Source: Corynebacterium sp. CNJ-954 (GTDB lineage Bacteria; Actinomycetota; Actinomycetes; Mycobacteriales; Mycobacteriaceae). Taken from it: a stretch of DNA of 64,000 nucleotides. A program made the translations under genes and the position numbers. Each line of letters starts with the position of its first letter. The first letter of the stretch is position 1. Positions 9,359-18,028 of this stretch are shown here, in pieces. Location: NCBI RefSeq assembly GCF_001942345.1, contig NZ_MKKI01000002.1, positions 83,660 to 147,659 of the forward strand. Reading direction: 5' to 3'. Under the pieces are notes generated by a model that worked only from the letters and a program-made list of their open reading frames with translations, did no database searches and was not told the origin of the DNA.

Positions 9359-9838
9359 TCAACGGTGGGTCGTGTTGACGATGTAGAGATCGCAGCTGGC
9401 CTCGGCCGCGACTTTCCGTGCGACACTGCCGAGGATCCGGGAGAACCCCTGGACGTGCTTGTTACCCACCACGATGGTGTCGGCCTTCAACGTCCGGGCC
9501 TGCTGAAGGAGCACCTCGGCGGGCGTGCCTTCCTCCGCAGAGGCCTTGATCGTCAGGTCCGGATGCGTCTCGCGGAGGACGGCGGCGACAGCATCCGCGA
9601 CCTGGGCAGCCGCCCGGGCCTGTCCGTCGGTCAGGTTCTGGTAGGCCACCGAGGTGGAGATCCCGAGGTCCTTGGTCTTGAAGGACTGGAGGGTGTCGGC
9701 GGTGCTGATGCTGTAGGCGCAGAAGACGTGGAGCTCTGCCCCCAGGCCTTCGGCGAGCTCGGCTGCTTTCTCCGCGGCGTTGAGAGCCGTCTGGCTGGAG
9801 TCCACGCCGGTCACGATTGTTCTGGACGTCTCGGTCAT
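9359..9838 (-). CDS. universal stress protein (UspA family), copy 2, coupled to tctA
   Basis: A 159-residue UspA-family protein beginning MTETSRTIVTGVDSSQTAL and ending CDLYIVNTTHR, with the nucleotide-binding segment VVGNKHVQGFSRILGSVARK. Its ATG (9838) overlaps the stop of tctA, so it is translationally coupled to the tripartite tricarboxylate transporter operon. UspA proteins next to secondary transporters are known in other bacteria (for example the TRAP-associated TeaD). By analogy this one may adjust transporter activity to nucleotide status; that is inference. Confidence 0.85.
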   Translation of the reverse strand: MTETSRTIVTGVDSSQTALNAAEKAAELAEGLGAELHVFCAYSISTADTLQSFKTKDLGISTSVAYQNLTDGQARAAAQVADAVAAVLRETHPDLTIKASAEEGTPAEVLLQQARTLKADTIVVGNKHVQGFSRILGSVARKVAAEASCDLYIVNTTHR

Positions 9839-11472
9839 CGTGTGCCTTCCTCGTTGGCCTCGTTGGCCTCGTTGTCTTCGTTGTCCTTGTCGTGCTGATT
9901 GCCGGTCGACGCCGGTGCAGTCGTGACATCGACAGGATCGTCGTCCGCGTGGTCGTCCGGGTGATTATCACGGACACTGCTGAGCTGGTCGGCTTTGTCG
10001 ATCAGTTTAGGCCGTCGGACGGCCTGCCAGATGGCGAAGCCGATGGACGCCAGGGTCAGGATTCCCAGGACGAGCGGGATGGGTTCGAGCATCCACCGGA
10101 AGCTGCCGTCGTTGATGATCATGGCGCGACGGAACCCGCTTTCGGCGATCGGGCCGAGGATCACACCGATGATCAGCGGCGCCAGCGGGAAGCCACCCTT
10201 GACCATGATGTAGCCCAGGATCGCCGCCAGGAACATCACCAGTACGTCGAAGACGCTGGAGCGCATGGCGTAGGAGCCGACGACGGCCAGGACGATCACC
10301 GACGGCCAGAGCAGGCGTGGTGGGACGGACTCGATGAGCTTCACCCAGAAACCTGTTCCGAACCAGCCGAGGACCAACAGGACGAGGTAGACGACGGCGA
10401 AGCCGATGAACAGGCCGTAGATCAGGTCCGGGCTACCGGTGAACAGCGTCGGTCCGGGCTGCAGGCCGTGCACGGTCAGGGCGCCGATCAACACCGCGGA
10501 GGTGACGTCGCCGGGGATGCCGAGAGTCAGGGTGGGGACCAGCGCACCGGCGGTGCCGGCGTTCTTGGCGGACTCGGCGGCAGCGATACCACGCGGGTCG
10601 CCCTTTCCGTACCGGGACTTGTCCTTCGCCGCCCGCTTGGACTCGTTGTAGGCCACGAAGGAGCTGATGTCACCGCCGACGCCGGGAATGATTCCGATGA
10701 CGAAGCCGATGGCGGAACCCAGGATGCCGGAGGGCATGAGTTTCCGGAACCAGGAGGGCGTGGCACGGAACTTCTCCGGCTTCATCTTGAGGTTCAGTTT
10801 GGCGACCCGTTCGACCTGCAGGAAGGCTTCCGAGACGGCGAAGAGACCGATCATCAGCGGGATGAAGGAGATGCCCGAGATCAGGTCGGCGTTGCCGAAG
10901 GTCAGGCGGGGGAAGCCCTGGATCGTGTCAAGACCGATCATGGCGATGCCGAGACCGAGGAAGCCGGCGATGAGCCCCTTGACCATCCGGCCCTCCGAGA
11001 TGGAGGCGATGATGGTCAGTGCGAACAGGGCCAGCATGAAGTTTGCCGAAGAACCGAAGCCCAGGGCGAAGTCAGCGATGACGGGGGAGAAGAAGGCGAG
11101 CAGCAGCACACCGACGAAACCACCGATGCAGGAGGCGAGCACCGAGATCTTCAGCGCCTGCACACCTTTTCCGGCCATCGCCATGGCATGGCCGTCGGCG
11201 ACGGTCGCCGCGGACGCCGGCGTCCCCGGCGTACGGATGAGGATCGCGGGAATCGATCCGGCATACACAGCTCCGCCGTAAATGCCCAGCAGGAGCATCA
11301 TGCCGGCCAGCGGTTCCAGGGCGAAGGTGAAGGGGAGCAGCAGCGCCACTCCGACGGTCGCGGAGATCCCGGGGAGGGCGCCCACGACCATGCCGATCAG
11401 GACACCCAGGACCAGCATGATCACGACCTGGAAGTCTGCGACGGCGCTGAAGCCGTCCATCCAATTACTCAT
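9835..11472 (-). CDS. tctA: tripartite tricarboxylate transporter large permease TctA
   Basis: Large membrane subunit (545 residues) of a TctABC secondary transporter for citrate-like or other carboxylic acids. Hallmark segments are GALPGISATVGVALLLPFTF near residues 35-55, GIIPGVGGDISSFVAYNESK in the centre, and about ten or more membrane spans. The family is usually near 500 residues; here a charged, probably cytoplasmic tail of about 45 residues follows the last span and contains a short tandem NEA repeat (9-nt repeat at about 9847-9870). The start overlaps tctB (ATGA) and the stop overlaps the usp gene. The substrate cannot be told from the sequence. Confidence 0.9.
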   Translation of the reverse strand: MSNWMDGFSAVADFQVVIMLVLGVLIGMVVGALPGISATVGVALLLPFTFALEPLAGMMLLLGIYGGAVYAGSIPAILIRTPGTPASAATVADGHAMAMAGKGVQALKISVLASCIGGFVGVLLLAFFSPVIADFALGFGSSANFMLALFALTIIASISEGRMVKGLIAGFLGLGIAMIGLDTIQGFPRLTFGNADLISGISFIPLMIGLFAVSEAFLQVERVAKLNLKMKPEKFRATPSWFRKLMPSGILGSAIGFVIGIIPGVGGDISSFVAYNESKRAAKDKSRYGKGDPRGIAAAESAKNAGTAGALVPTLTLGIPGDVTSAVLIGALTVHGLQPGPTLFTGSPDLIYGLFIGFAVVYLVLLVLGWFGTGFWVKLIESVPPRLLWPSVIVLAVVGSYAMRSSVFDVLVMFLAAILGYIMVKGGFPLAPLIIGVILGPIAESGFRRAMIINDGSFRWMLEPIPLVLGILTLASIGFAIWQAVRRPKLIDKADQLSSVRDNHPDDHADDDPVDVTTAPASTGNQHDKDNEDNEANEANEEGTR

Positions 11473-11984
11473 GGCAGGATCCCCTCAATGATGCCGGAGG
11501 GCAGGTAGACCCCCAGGGCGTCGGTGAACAGGTAGTAGACGGCGACCGAGATGATGACAGGCACGAGCACGAGCCGGAGGATGCTCCGGATACCCATGAT
11601 CAACAGGCCGCACACCATGAAGACCAGCGAGGACAGCATGAAGCCCAGCGGCGTCAGCGCGAAGGTGTAGGCCACGCTCGCCACGACGATCAGTCCGGTC
11701 CTCAGTCGCGATCCCGGCTCCGGGAGGAAGACGTTCTTCTCGCAGTTGAAGAAGAGCATCACTCCCAGGACGACCAGGGCTCCGCCGATGAGCCGGGGCA
11801 GGGCCGCGGTTCCCGGGTCCTCCGGCTGTCCCGGGGCGGGGAACCCGAAGGCCAGGAACAGGACGACCGCTCCCAGCACGATGACGGTGACGGCGATGAT
11901 GCGGTCGCCGAGCAGGGAACCGTCCTTCACAGGCGTCGCGGTGTCGACAGGGGTGTCGGTGGATGTGTCAGGGGGTGTGGACAT
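11469..11984 (-). CDS. tctB: tripartite tricarboxylate transporter small permease TctB
   Basis: Small membrane subunit, 171 residues, with a polar N-terminus of about 25 residues (repeated DT/PVDT motifs) followed by four predicted spans, the usual TctB arrangement. It lies between tctC and tctA with a 1-base TGATG overlap on the tctC side and ATGA on the tctA side. It has little sequence signature of its own, so the assignment rests on topology, size and its place in the operon. Confidence 0.85.
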   Translation of the reverse strand: MSTPPDTSTDTPVDTATPVKDGSLLGDRIIAVTVIVLGAVVLFLAFGFPAPGQPEDPGTAALPRLIGGALVVLGVMLFFNCEKNVFLPEPGSRLRTGLIVVASVAYTFALTPLGFMLSSLVFMVCGLLIMGIRSILRLVLVPVIISVAVYYLFTDALGVYLPSGIIEGILP

Positions 11985-13000
11985 CAGTTACCTCCCAGTC
12001 CGGCGTCCTCGACGACCGTCTGGTAGCGGTCGTATTCCTCGGAGAGGAAGGCGTCGAAGTCGGCGGCGTTCTTGTACTCCTGGGTGAATCCCAGGTTGTC
12101 CATGTAGGTGGAGAAACCTTCGCTCTGGCGTGCCTCGTTGAAGCATCCGTTGAGTTCCTCGACGGCCTCGTCCGGTGTTCCCGCAGGCGCGAAGAGCCCG
12201 AGGATGGCGAAACTCGTCCAGTCCATGCCCGCTTCCTTGAGAGTGGGGACCCCTGGCAGGAAGTCGTCCAGGCGGTCTTCACCGGCGATCGCCAGGGCCC
12301 GCAGCTGGCCGCCCTCAATGAAGGGCGCGATCTCTGCGGCGCCGACGGACACTGCCCGGGTCTCTCCGCCCATCACGGCCTGCAATGCGCCGGCTGCGCC
12401 GCCGTAGGGGACATTGCGGATATTGGGCTGGTCCGCCTCCTGGGCGAGCCCGGCGAAGCCCATGTGGTAGATCGAGCCTGTACCGGAGCTGGCCATGGTG
12501 ACGTCTTCGTCAGTCGTCAGCAACTCGTCGATGTCCTCGATGTCGGAGTCCGGCAACACGCCGTAGGCGATGGGTTGTTCGCTGTACTGCATGATGCCGC
12601 GGACGTCGTCCGGTCCGATTTCGGAGACTCCCAGGTGAGGCAGGATCGACAGCTCGATGGACGCGACGCCGATGGTGTTGCCGTCGGCGGCGGAGGATGC
12701 GACGGACTGGAATCCGACGGTTCCGGAGCCGCCGGTCTCATTGCGGATGATGACGTCCCTGCCACAGGTCTGCTGGGCGTAGACGGCCAGCTGTCGGGCG
12801 GTGCCGTCGGCGGATCCACCGGGGTCGAAGGGGACGACGAGGTTCAAAGGTGCACCGCTGCCGGAGGACGAGCTCTCCGGTGCATCGTCGGAGCCGCAGG
12901 AGGTCAGTGCCAGTGCACCGATCATCGTGAGGGCCATGATGCTGGTGCGTGCGGTGCTGCAGGTTCGTGTTCTTCGTCTGGTTGGGATCTGTCCACTCAT
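11984..13000 (-). CDS. tctC: tripartite tricarboxylate transporter substrate-binding lipoprotein TctC
   Basis: Extracytoplasmic solute receptor of the Bug/TctC family, 338 residues, anchored as a lipoprotein: basic N-terminus MSGQIPTRRR, hydrophobic core, lipobox LTSC. Family features are LNLVVPFDPGGSADGTARQL at the start of the mature domain, GTGSIYHMG in the middle and GLFAPAGTPDEAVEELN near the end. The FDPGG loop binds the carboxylate of the ligand in this family. AGAGGA lies eight bases before ATG 13000. It is the first gene of tctC-tctB-tctA-usp. No adjacent two-component TctDE regulator is present. Confidence 0.9.
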   Translation of the reverse strand: MSGQIPTRRRTRTCSTARTSIMALTMIGALALTSCGSDDAPESSSSGSGAPLNLVVPFDPGGSADGTARQLAVYAQQTCGRDVIIRNETGGSGTVGFQSVASSAADGNTIGVASIELSILPHLGVSEIGPDDVRGIMQYSEQPIAYGVLPDSDIEDIDELLTTDEDVTMASSGTGSIYHMGFAGLAQEADQPNIRNVPYGGAAGALQAVMGGETRAVSVGAAEIAPFIEGGQLRALAIAGEDRLDDFLPGVPTLKEAGMDWTSFAILGLFAPAGTPDEAVEELNGCFNEARQSEGFSTYMDNLGFTQEYKNAADFDAFLSEEYDRYQTVVEDAGLGGN

Positions 13001-13313
13001 TCATGTGTCCTCTGGTCTCAACGTCTTCGGCGACGATCGTTCGCTGTGCGCACGTTCGTTCGCTTTACGACTAAAACTTACCTCACGGAAAGTGTTAGTC
13101 CCAACATCGAGAGGAAAAAGCGATGTAGATCACATAGTGGTGCGTGTGGCATAGCTATAGAACACATGAATAATCACGAAGTGATGTATCGGTCGTTTCT
13201 GCGGTCCGCATTCTCCCGCATTCCCGGCTTGACCTTGATGCTGCATCAACCCTGCATGCTGTGACGGAGCTCCCGCTGACACGGCGGAGCGGATTGAGAC
13301 AAGGAGATGCATC
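13001..13313. other. intergenic region between tctC and the ABC operon
   Basis: A 313-bp divergent promoter region. It is AT-richer than its flanks. It contains the dyad ATCAC-GAA-GTGAT at about 13174-13186 and a region with repeated CGTTCG (13040-13060) closer to tctC. AAGGAG at about 13302 is the ribosome binding site of the ABC ATPase gene. No gene is supported here. Confidence 0.5.
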
Positions 13314-14087
13314 ATGATGACGACAGAGGTCACGTCAGAGGTATCTGTGGCCGGGTTGGAGAAGTCCTACGGGGACCTTCCCGTCCTGCGCGGTGTCGAC
13401 TTCGAGATCCCCGCAGGGACGATCTTCGCACTTCTCGGGTCCAACGGGGCTGGAAAGACGACCGTCGTGAGGATCCTCTCGACGCTTCTCGGCGCAGACG
13501 CCGGACGGGCGGTCGTCCATGGTTTCGACGTGGATTCGGAGGCGGCACAGGTGAGAGAGTCGATCAGCCTGACCGGCCAGTTCGCCGCTGTCGACGACAT
13601 TCTCAGTGGCAGGGAGAATCTGGTGCTCGTCGCCAGGCTCCGACGGCTGAAGGATCCCGGAAGCATCGCCGAGGACCTCCTGGCCCGGTTCGCGCTCACC
13701 GACGCCGGAGACCGCAGGGTTGCCACCTATTCGGGCGGAATGCGTCGACGGCTCGACATCGCGATGAGCATCATCGGAAACCCTCCGGTGGTCTTCCTCG
13801 ACGAGCCGACCACCGGCCTTGACCCGGAGAGACGCATCGAGGTGTGGAAGACCGTCGAGAAACTCGCCGACCAGGGCACCACCGTGCTCTTGACGACGCA
13901 ATACCTGGAGGAGGCGGAAGCGCTCGCCGACCGGATCGCGATACTGCACCAGGGACGCATCATCGTGAACGGCACACTGGAAGAACTGAAACGGCTACTC
14001 CCGCCGGTCGAGGTGGAGTACGTGGAGAAGCAACCGTCCCTCGAGGACGTCTTCCTCGCACTTGTCACCGGGGAGGAGCAGGCATGA
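13314..14087 (+). CDS. ABC exporter ATP-binding protein (DrrA type)
   Basis: ATPase subunit (257 residues) of a two-component ABC-2 exporter resembling daunorubicin-type DrrAB. Walker A is GSNGAGKT (about residues 42-50), the Q-loop region follows LTGQFAAVDD, the signature is YSGGMRRRL, Walker B is VVFLDEPTTGLDP and the switch histidine is replaced by glutamine (LLTTQYLEEAE), as is common in DrrA proteins. The start follows AAGGAG; a second ATG at 13317 is possible. The stop overlaps the permease gene by ATGA. Drug or lipid export is the likely role; the substrate is unknown. Confidence 0.9.
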   Translation: MMTTEVTSEVSVAGLEKSYGDLPVLRGVDFEIPAGTIFALLGSNGAGKTTVVRILSTLLGADAGRAVVHGFDVDSEAAQVRESISLTGQFAAVDDILSGRENLVLVARLRRLKDPGSIAEDLLARFALTDAGDRRVATYSGGMRRRLDIAMSIIGNPPVVFLDEPTTGLDPERRIEVWKTVEKLADQGTTVLLTTQYLEEAEALADRIAILHQGRIIVNGTLEELKRLLPPVEVEYVEKQPSLEDVFLALVTGEEQA

Positions 14088-14851
14088 GCACCCACTTTTT
14101 CTCCGGCACCGTCACACTCACCGGGAGGTCGCTGAAGCACATCACCCGCAGCCCTGACACGATCATCACCACCGCGGTCATGCCGATCGCGATGATGCTG
14201 GTGTTTGTCTACGTGTTCGGCGGTGCAATCAACACCGGGGGAGGCTCCCGCGAGTACATCGACTACATGCTGCCCGGTATCCTCCTGATCACCGTGGCGA
14301 TGGGGATCTCGTACACGGCGTTCCGGATCTACGCCGACCTGAACGGTGGAATCTTCGACCGCTTCCACTCGATGCCGATCAGTCGGTCGGCCGCGCTGTG
14401 GGCGCACGTGCTCACTTCACTGGTCGCCAACGTGATCTCTCTTGTACTCGTGATCGCAGCGGCCGTGGTGATGGGCTTCCGGACCAGCGCAGGGGTGGTG
14501 GCATGGCTGGCGGTCGCCGGTGTGCTGCTGCTCTTCACCCTGGCGCTGACCTGGGTCGCCGTGATTGCCGGGCTATCGGCGACGACGTCTGAAGGGGCGA
14601 CCGTGTTCTCGTACCCGCTGGTCTTCCTGCCGTTCATCAGCTCGGCATTCGTCCCGACGGGGTCCATGCCCGGCCCCGTTCGCTGGTTCGCCGAACATCA
14701 GCCCGCAACGTCGATTGCCGACGCTCTCCGGAACTTCCTGGAAGGTCAGCGGGTGGACACCGACATCTGGACGGCGCTGGCGTGGTGTGTGGGGGTGGGC
14801 GTCGTCGCCTACGCTGCGGCGATGCTGGTCTACCGTCGCAGGACGGCCTGA
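14084..14851 (+). CDS. ABC-2 type permease (DrrB type)
   Basis: Membrane partner of the preceding ATPase, 255 residues with six predicted spans. It begins MSTHFFSGTVTLTGRSLKHI and has the ABC-2 conserved region LPFISSAFVPTGSMPGPVRW followed by HQPATSIADALRN, typical of the DrrB/NodJ class. It starts inside the stop codon of the ATPase gene (ATGA), so the pair is made together. A MerR-type regulator follows after 15 bases and is probably part of the same transcript. Confidence 0.88.
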   Translation: MSTHFFSGTVTLTGRSLKHITRSPDTIITTAVMPIAMMLVFVYVFGGAINTGGGSREYIDYMLPGILLITVAMGISYTAFRIYADLNGGIFDRFHSMPISRSAALWAHVLTSLVANVISLVLVIAAAVVMGFRTSAGVVAWLAVAGVLLLFTLALTWVAVIAGLSATTSEGATVFSYPLVFLPFISSAFVPTGSMPGPVRWFAEHQPATSIADALRNFLEGQRVDTDIWTALAWCVGVGVVAYAAAMLVYRRRTA

Positions 14852-14866
14852 GGCAAGGTGGGAGTC

Positions 14867-15637
14867 ATGCTCACCATCAGCCAGCTTGCCTCGTACGCAG
14901 GTGTGACCGTGGCGGCAGTCCGTCATTACCACAGGATCGGGTTACTGCCTGAGCCGGAACGTAACCACTCCGGTTACCGGAGTTACGGCGCTGCTGCGGT
15001 GGTGCGGTTGATTCGGGTTCACGTGCTCGCCAGTGCCGGTGCGCCTCTGGCCCGGGTTGAGGAACTCCTCGAGGCGGATGCCGAGGAGTTCGCCGGGAGA
15101 CTCCGTGAGATCGACCGGACGCTCCGTGTCGAGATCAGGAGGCTGCAGGACACCCGCAGACGGCTCAACCATCTCGGTGCGGGGGAACAGCTGGCCCTCC
15201 CGGACTCCGTGGTCGGTTATCTCGACCGGTTGCGGGCGCTCGGTGTGGGCGAAAGCTACGTCGAGATGGAGCGGGACGCCTGGATCATGATCGCAGCGCA
15301 GGTGCCCGACGAGATCGAGGAGATCATGCGTGGAAAACACTACGATCTGGACAACCCCGACATGGTGCGTCTCTACCGCCTGATCAGTAGCGCGCCCGAC
15401 TGGGACGCCGATGATCCACGGATCGCTGAAGCCGTCGACATCCTCGACCGTGTGTTCACCGATGCGGCTGAACGGGGCAACCTCAACCAGGACGGCTTCG
15501 ATGATCCGTTCATCAAGTTGCTCGATACGACGATGATCGAATCGGCGCCCGCTGCCGCACGGATGGTGGAGCTGCTGGCGAAGCGAGGCTGGGAGGGATG
15601 GACGCGTATTGAACGCCGGCCGGTCGACGAGACGTGA
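14867..15637 (+). CDS. MerR-family transcriptional regulator
   Basis: A 256-residue regulator with an N-terminal MerR winged helix (LTISQLASYAGVTVAAVRHY, then IGLLPEPERNHSGYRSYG) and a long C-terminal region that may bind a ligand. ATG 14867 is preferred over GTG 14858 because AAGGTGGGA sits at the right distance. It follows the DrrAB-like exporter, so control of that pump in response to its substrate is the simplest reading. Helix 85-110 (EIRRLQDTRRRLNHLG) would form the dimer coiled coil. Confidence 0.85.
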   Translation: MLTISQLASYAGVTVAAVRHYHRIGLLPEPERNHSGYRSYGAAAVVRLIRVHVLASAGAPLARVEELLEADAEEFAGRLREIDRTLRVEIRRLQDTRRRLNHLGAGEQLALPDSVVGYLDRLRALGVGESYVEMERDAWIMIAAQVPDEIEEIMRGKHYDLDNPDMVRLYRLISSAPDWDADDPRIAEAVDILDRVFTDAAERGNLNQDGFDDPFIKLLDTTMIESAPAAARMVELLAKRGWEGWTRIERRPVDET

Positions 15638-15656
15638 CGGTTGCGTCTGACCCAGG

Positions 15657-15968
15657 TCACACACTGTCCTTGCGCTCGACCACCAGGATCCGGGCTTCGG
15701 GCGTGGGACGGGCGACGTGGGAGTCGCCGATCTCGACACAACACACCGTGCCGGGAGTCAGGTGTTCCACCCGTTCTTCCTCGCCGACCTTGTAGTGCAT
15801 GTCCACCGCGCCGCCGAGGACGATGAAGATCTCTGGACCGTCGTTCACGTGCCACACATAGGGTTCGTTCGTCCAGTGGAGTCTGGCCGTCGCCGTGTCG
15901 AACTCGCCAAGGTCGACGGCGCCCCAGGGGCGGTCGGCGGTGAAGGTGCTGGCGTCAATGAATCTCAT
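15657..15968 (-). CDS. cupin-domain protein, copy 1
   Basis: A 103-residue single-cupin protein. Metal-ligand positions of the cupin fold are suggested by WHVNDGPEIF and GDSHVA. It overlaps the upstream quinone oxidoreductase gene by ATGA, so the two form an operon. A paralogue of identical length lies at 29883-30194; by hand alignment 73 of 103 positions are identical. Substrate is unknown; small cupins of this kind are often accessory to redox enzymes or bind small aromatics. Confidence 0.8.
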   Translation of the reverse strand: MRFIDASTFTADRPWGAVDLGEFDTATARLHWTNEPYVWHVNDGPEIFIVLGGAVDMHYKVGEEERVEHLTPGTVCCVEIGDSHVARPTPEARILVVERKDSV

Positions 15969-16942
15969 GAAATGCGCCCTGTCGGGTGGACGAGTACCGT
16001 CTTGCCCACGGTGTTTCCCGTGCGCAACGCGGTGAGTACCCGCGGTGCGTCCTGGACCGGAACCCGGTCGCTGACCTGGACGTGAACCTGGCCTGTGGCC
16101 ACCAGTGCAAGTGCCTGGCGGAGATAGGACCCCACGACGTCCGGGCGTTCGGCGGAGAGGGCGCCGAGGTTGAACCCCAGTACACCGGTTCCGTTGAACC
16201 ACAGGCTATTGCTGCTGATGAGTTGGTCACCGGACTGTGCCGCGTCACCGACGGCGAGGAGTCGCCCACCGAGGCGCAGGAGTCCGAGACTGGTGATCCG
16301 TCCCGGTCCTGCCACCGGATCGACCACCACATCAAACTGCCCTGCGGTGGCGTCAGTGAGTTCGTCGCGCAGCCAGACGTCGTCATACCCGAGTTCACGG
16401 GCAGCCCGTCGTTTCCCCTCGGAGCCGACGACCCCGACTACACGACCAGCACCGAGCACACGGGCAACCTGTCCGAACTGCGATCCCAGCCCGCCGACGG
16501 CGGCGTGGACGAGGACGTGTTCCCCGCGGGCGAGGCGGGCGACCTTCTCCAGCGCGAGGAGCGCAGTGGTGGTGTTGGACGGCACCGCGGCGGCCAGCGC
16601 GGGATCCATGCCCGCCGGTAGTGGTGCAACCAGGTCGGCGTGGGTCGCGGCGACCTGACCGTAACCGCCGCCGTTGTTGATCGTGAGCGCGGCGACGGCG
16701 TCGCCGACAGAGAACCCGCCGACGCCGTCGCCGAGAGCCCGGACGCTGCCGGACACCTCGATGCCGGGGACCCACGGTAGGGGATTGGGGACCAGCCCGT
16801 CGGCGAACAGGGCTTCCACATAGTTCGCCCCGGCGTAGTGGACGTCGATCGCGATCTCTGAGGTACCCGGTTCGGGGGCGTCGACCGTGTCGTAGCTCAG
16901 CCCCTCGGGTCCGTCGTAACGGGTGATCTGTACAGCTTTCAT
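15965..16942 (-). CDS. quinone oxidoreductase / zinc-independent alcohol dehydrogenase family
   Basis: Medium-chain dehydrogenase/reductase of 325 residues, QOR subgroup. It begins MKAVQITRYDGPEGLSYD, has the GroES-like N-domain with PWVPGIEVSGSVRALGDGV, and the NADPH Rossmann motif VHAAVGGLGSQFGQVARVLG. The structural zinc cysteine cluster is absent, as expected for quinone reductases. It is the first gene of a two-gene unit with the cupin and is divergent from an aldo/keto reductase across a perfect inverted repeat. Both proteins are redox enzymes, suggesting one reductive detoxification response. Confidence 0.85.
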   Translation of the reverse strand: MKAVQITRYDGPEGLSYDTVDAPEPGTSEIAIDVHYAGANYVEALFADGLVPNPLPWVPGIEVSGSVRALGDGVGGFSVGDAVAALTINNGGGYGQVAATHADLVAPLPAGMDPALAAAVPSNTTTALLALEKVARLARGEHVLVHAAVGGLGSQFGQVARVLGAGRVVGVVGSEGKRRAARELGYDDVWLRDELTDATAGQFDVVVDPVAGPGRITSLGLLRLGGRLLAVGDAAQSGDQLISSNSLWFNGTGVLGFNLGALSAERPDVVGSYLRQALALVATGQVHVQVSDRVPVQDAPRVLTALRTGNTVGKTVLVHPTGRIS

Positions 16943-16960
16943 GGTCGCGCCTCTTTCTTC

Positions 16961-16996
16961 ATATCAGTATGCTGGTTTATGTAAGCATACTGATAT
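16961..16996. promoter_or_regulatory. perfect operator-like inverted repeat in a divergent promoter
   Basis: Two 13-bp arms, ATATCAGTATGCT (16961-16973) and AGCATACTGATAT (16984-16996), are perfect complements separated by 10 nt. The dyad fills the 72-bp gap between the divergent quinone oxidoreductase (start 16942) and aldo/keto reductase (start 17015), so one dimeric repressor could control both. No regulator gene is directly adjacent; candidates within a few kilobases are the MerR at 14867 and the MarR at 19489. Confidence 0.8.
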
Positions 16997-17014
16997 CGAC
17001 GGAAAGTAGGCAAG

Positions 17015-18028
17015 ATGAAGGAGAAAACATTGGGTGATGACGGGCCGGCAGTGGGGAGGATCGGGCTGGGATGTATGGGAATGAGCTGGGGATATGCGGA
17101 AAGTGGGCGGGACGACGCCGCGTCTGGCCGTGTTATCCGTGACGCACTGGATGCGGGAATCAGACTGCTTGACACCGCCGCGGTGTACGGCGACGGTCAC
17201 AACGAGAAGCTCGTCGGCAAGGCAGTCGCGGGACGGCGGGATGATGCCGTCATCGCCACCAAAGGCGGCCTCGTCGTTGACGACCTCGCCACCAGGACCA
17301 TGCACCGCGACGGGCGACCGGACGCTCTGCGCCGCCAGGTCGACGAGAGCCTCCGGCGGCTCGGCGTCGATGACATCGACCTCTACTACCTGCACCGCGT
17401 GGACCCGACGACGCCGCTGGAGGAGAGCTGGTCTGCACTGGCCGAGCTGGTGGCTGAAGGGAAGATCCGTCATCTCGGCCTGTCTGAGGTGACCATCCGG
17501 CAGGCGGAGGTGGCACATCACATTCACCCGGTTGCGGCGATCCAGTCGGAACTGTCCCTGTGGACCCGGGAACCGCTCGGCGTTCAGTCAGAGGACACAG
17601 CGTCTGACGACGTGGCAGGGGCAGGAAGCGTTGCCGAGGGAGATCTCGTAGATTGGGCGCAGCGCCATGGTGTCGCGTTCATCCCCTTCGCGCCATTGGG
17701 GCGCGGCTACCTCACCGGTACTCTGACTGTCGACGGTTTCGAGGTCGGCGACTTCCGGGCGACAAACCCCCGCTTCCTCCCGGAAGCCTTTCTCCGGAAT
17801 CAGGCAATCACCGACGAGGTCGCACGCATCGCTGCCGCTCATGACGCGACACCTGCCCAGGTCTCCTTGGCGTGGCTGCTCGGGCTGGGTGACCACGTGA
17901 TTCCCATTCCAGGTACGCGCAGCAGCGCACACCTACGGGAGAATCTCGGAGCGGGACGGATCCAGCTCACAGACGATGAGCGGGCCGTACTGGACAATCT
18001 CCCTGCACCGGTCGGGTCACGGTACTGA
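17015..18028 (+). CDS. aldo/keto reductase
   Basis: NADPH-dependent aldo/keto reductase of 337 residues (AKR13-like). The TIM-barrel signatures are present: GLGCMGMSWGY at the start, the catalytic Asp/Tyr region GIRLLDTAAVYGDGHNE, the Lys in VIATKGGL, and a C-terminal PIPGTRSSAHLRENLGA cofactor-binding loop. An acidic insertion of about 15 residues, VQSEDTASDDVAGAGS, sits between the usual strand and the PLGRGYLTG motif. The catalytic His is in YYLHRVD. It is divergent from the quinone oxidoreductase and overlaps the stop of the MFS gene on the other strand by 12 bases. Confidence 0.87.
   Translation: MKEKTLGDDGPAVGRIGLGCMGMSWGYAESGRDDAASGRVIRDALDAGIRLLDTAAVYGDGHNEKLVGKAVAGRRDDAVIATKGGLVVDDLATRTMHRDGRPDALRRQVDESLRRLGVDDIDLYYLHRVDPTTPLEESWSALAELVAEGKIRHLGLSEVTIRQAEVAHHIHPVAAIQSELSLWTREPLGVQSEDTASDDVAGAGSVAEGDLVDWAQRHGVAFIPFAPLGRGYLTGTLTVDGFEVGDFRATNPRFLPEAFLRNQAITDEVARIAAAHDATPAQVSLAWLLGLGDHVIPIPGTRSSAHLRENLGAGRIQLTDDERAVLDNLPAPVGSRY

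Noticed and set aside
9817..11508. Long plus-strand frame opposite tctA
   Set aside because: Composition is Asp/Glu/Gln/Gly-rich without structure, and the opposite frame is a clear TctA permease.
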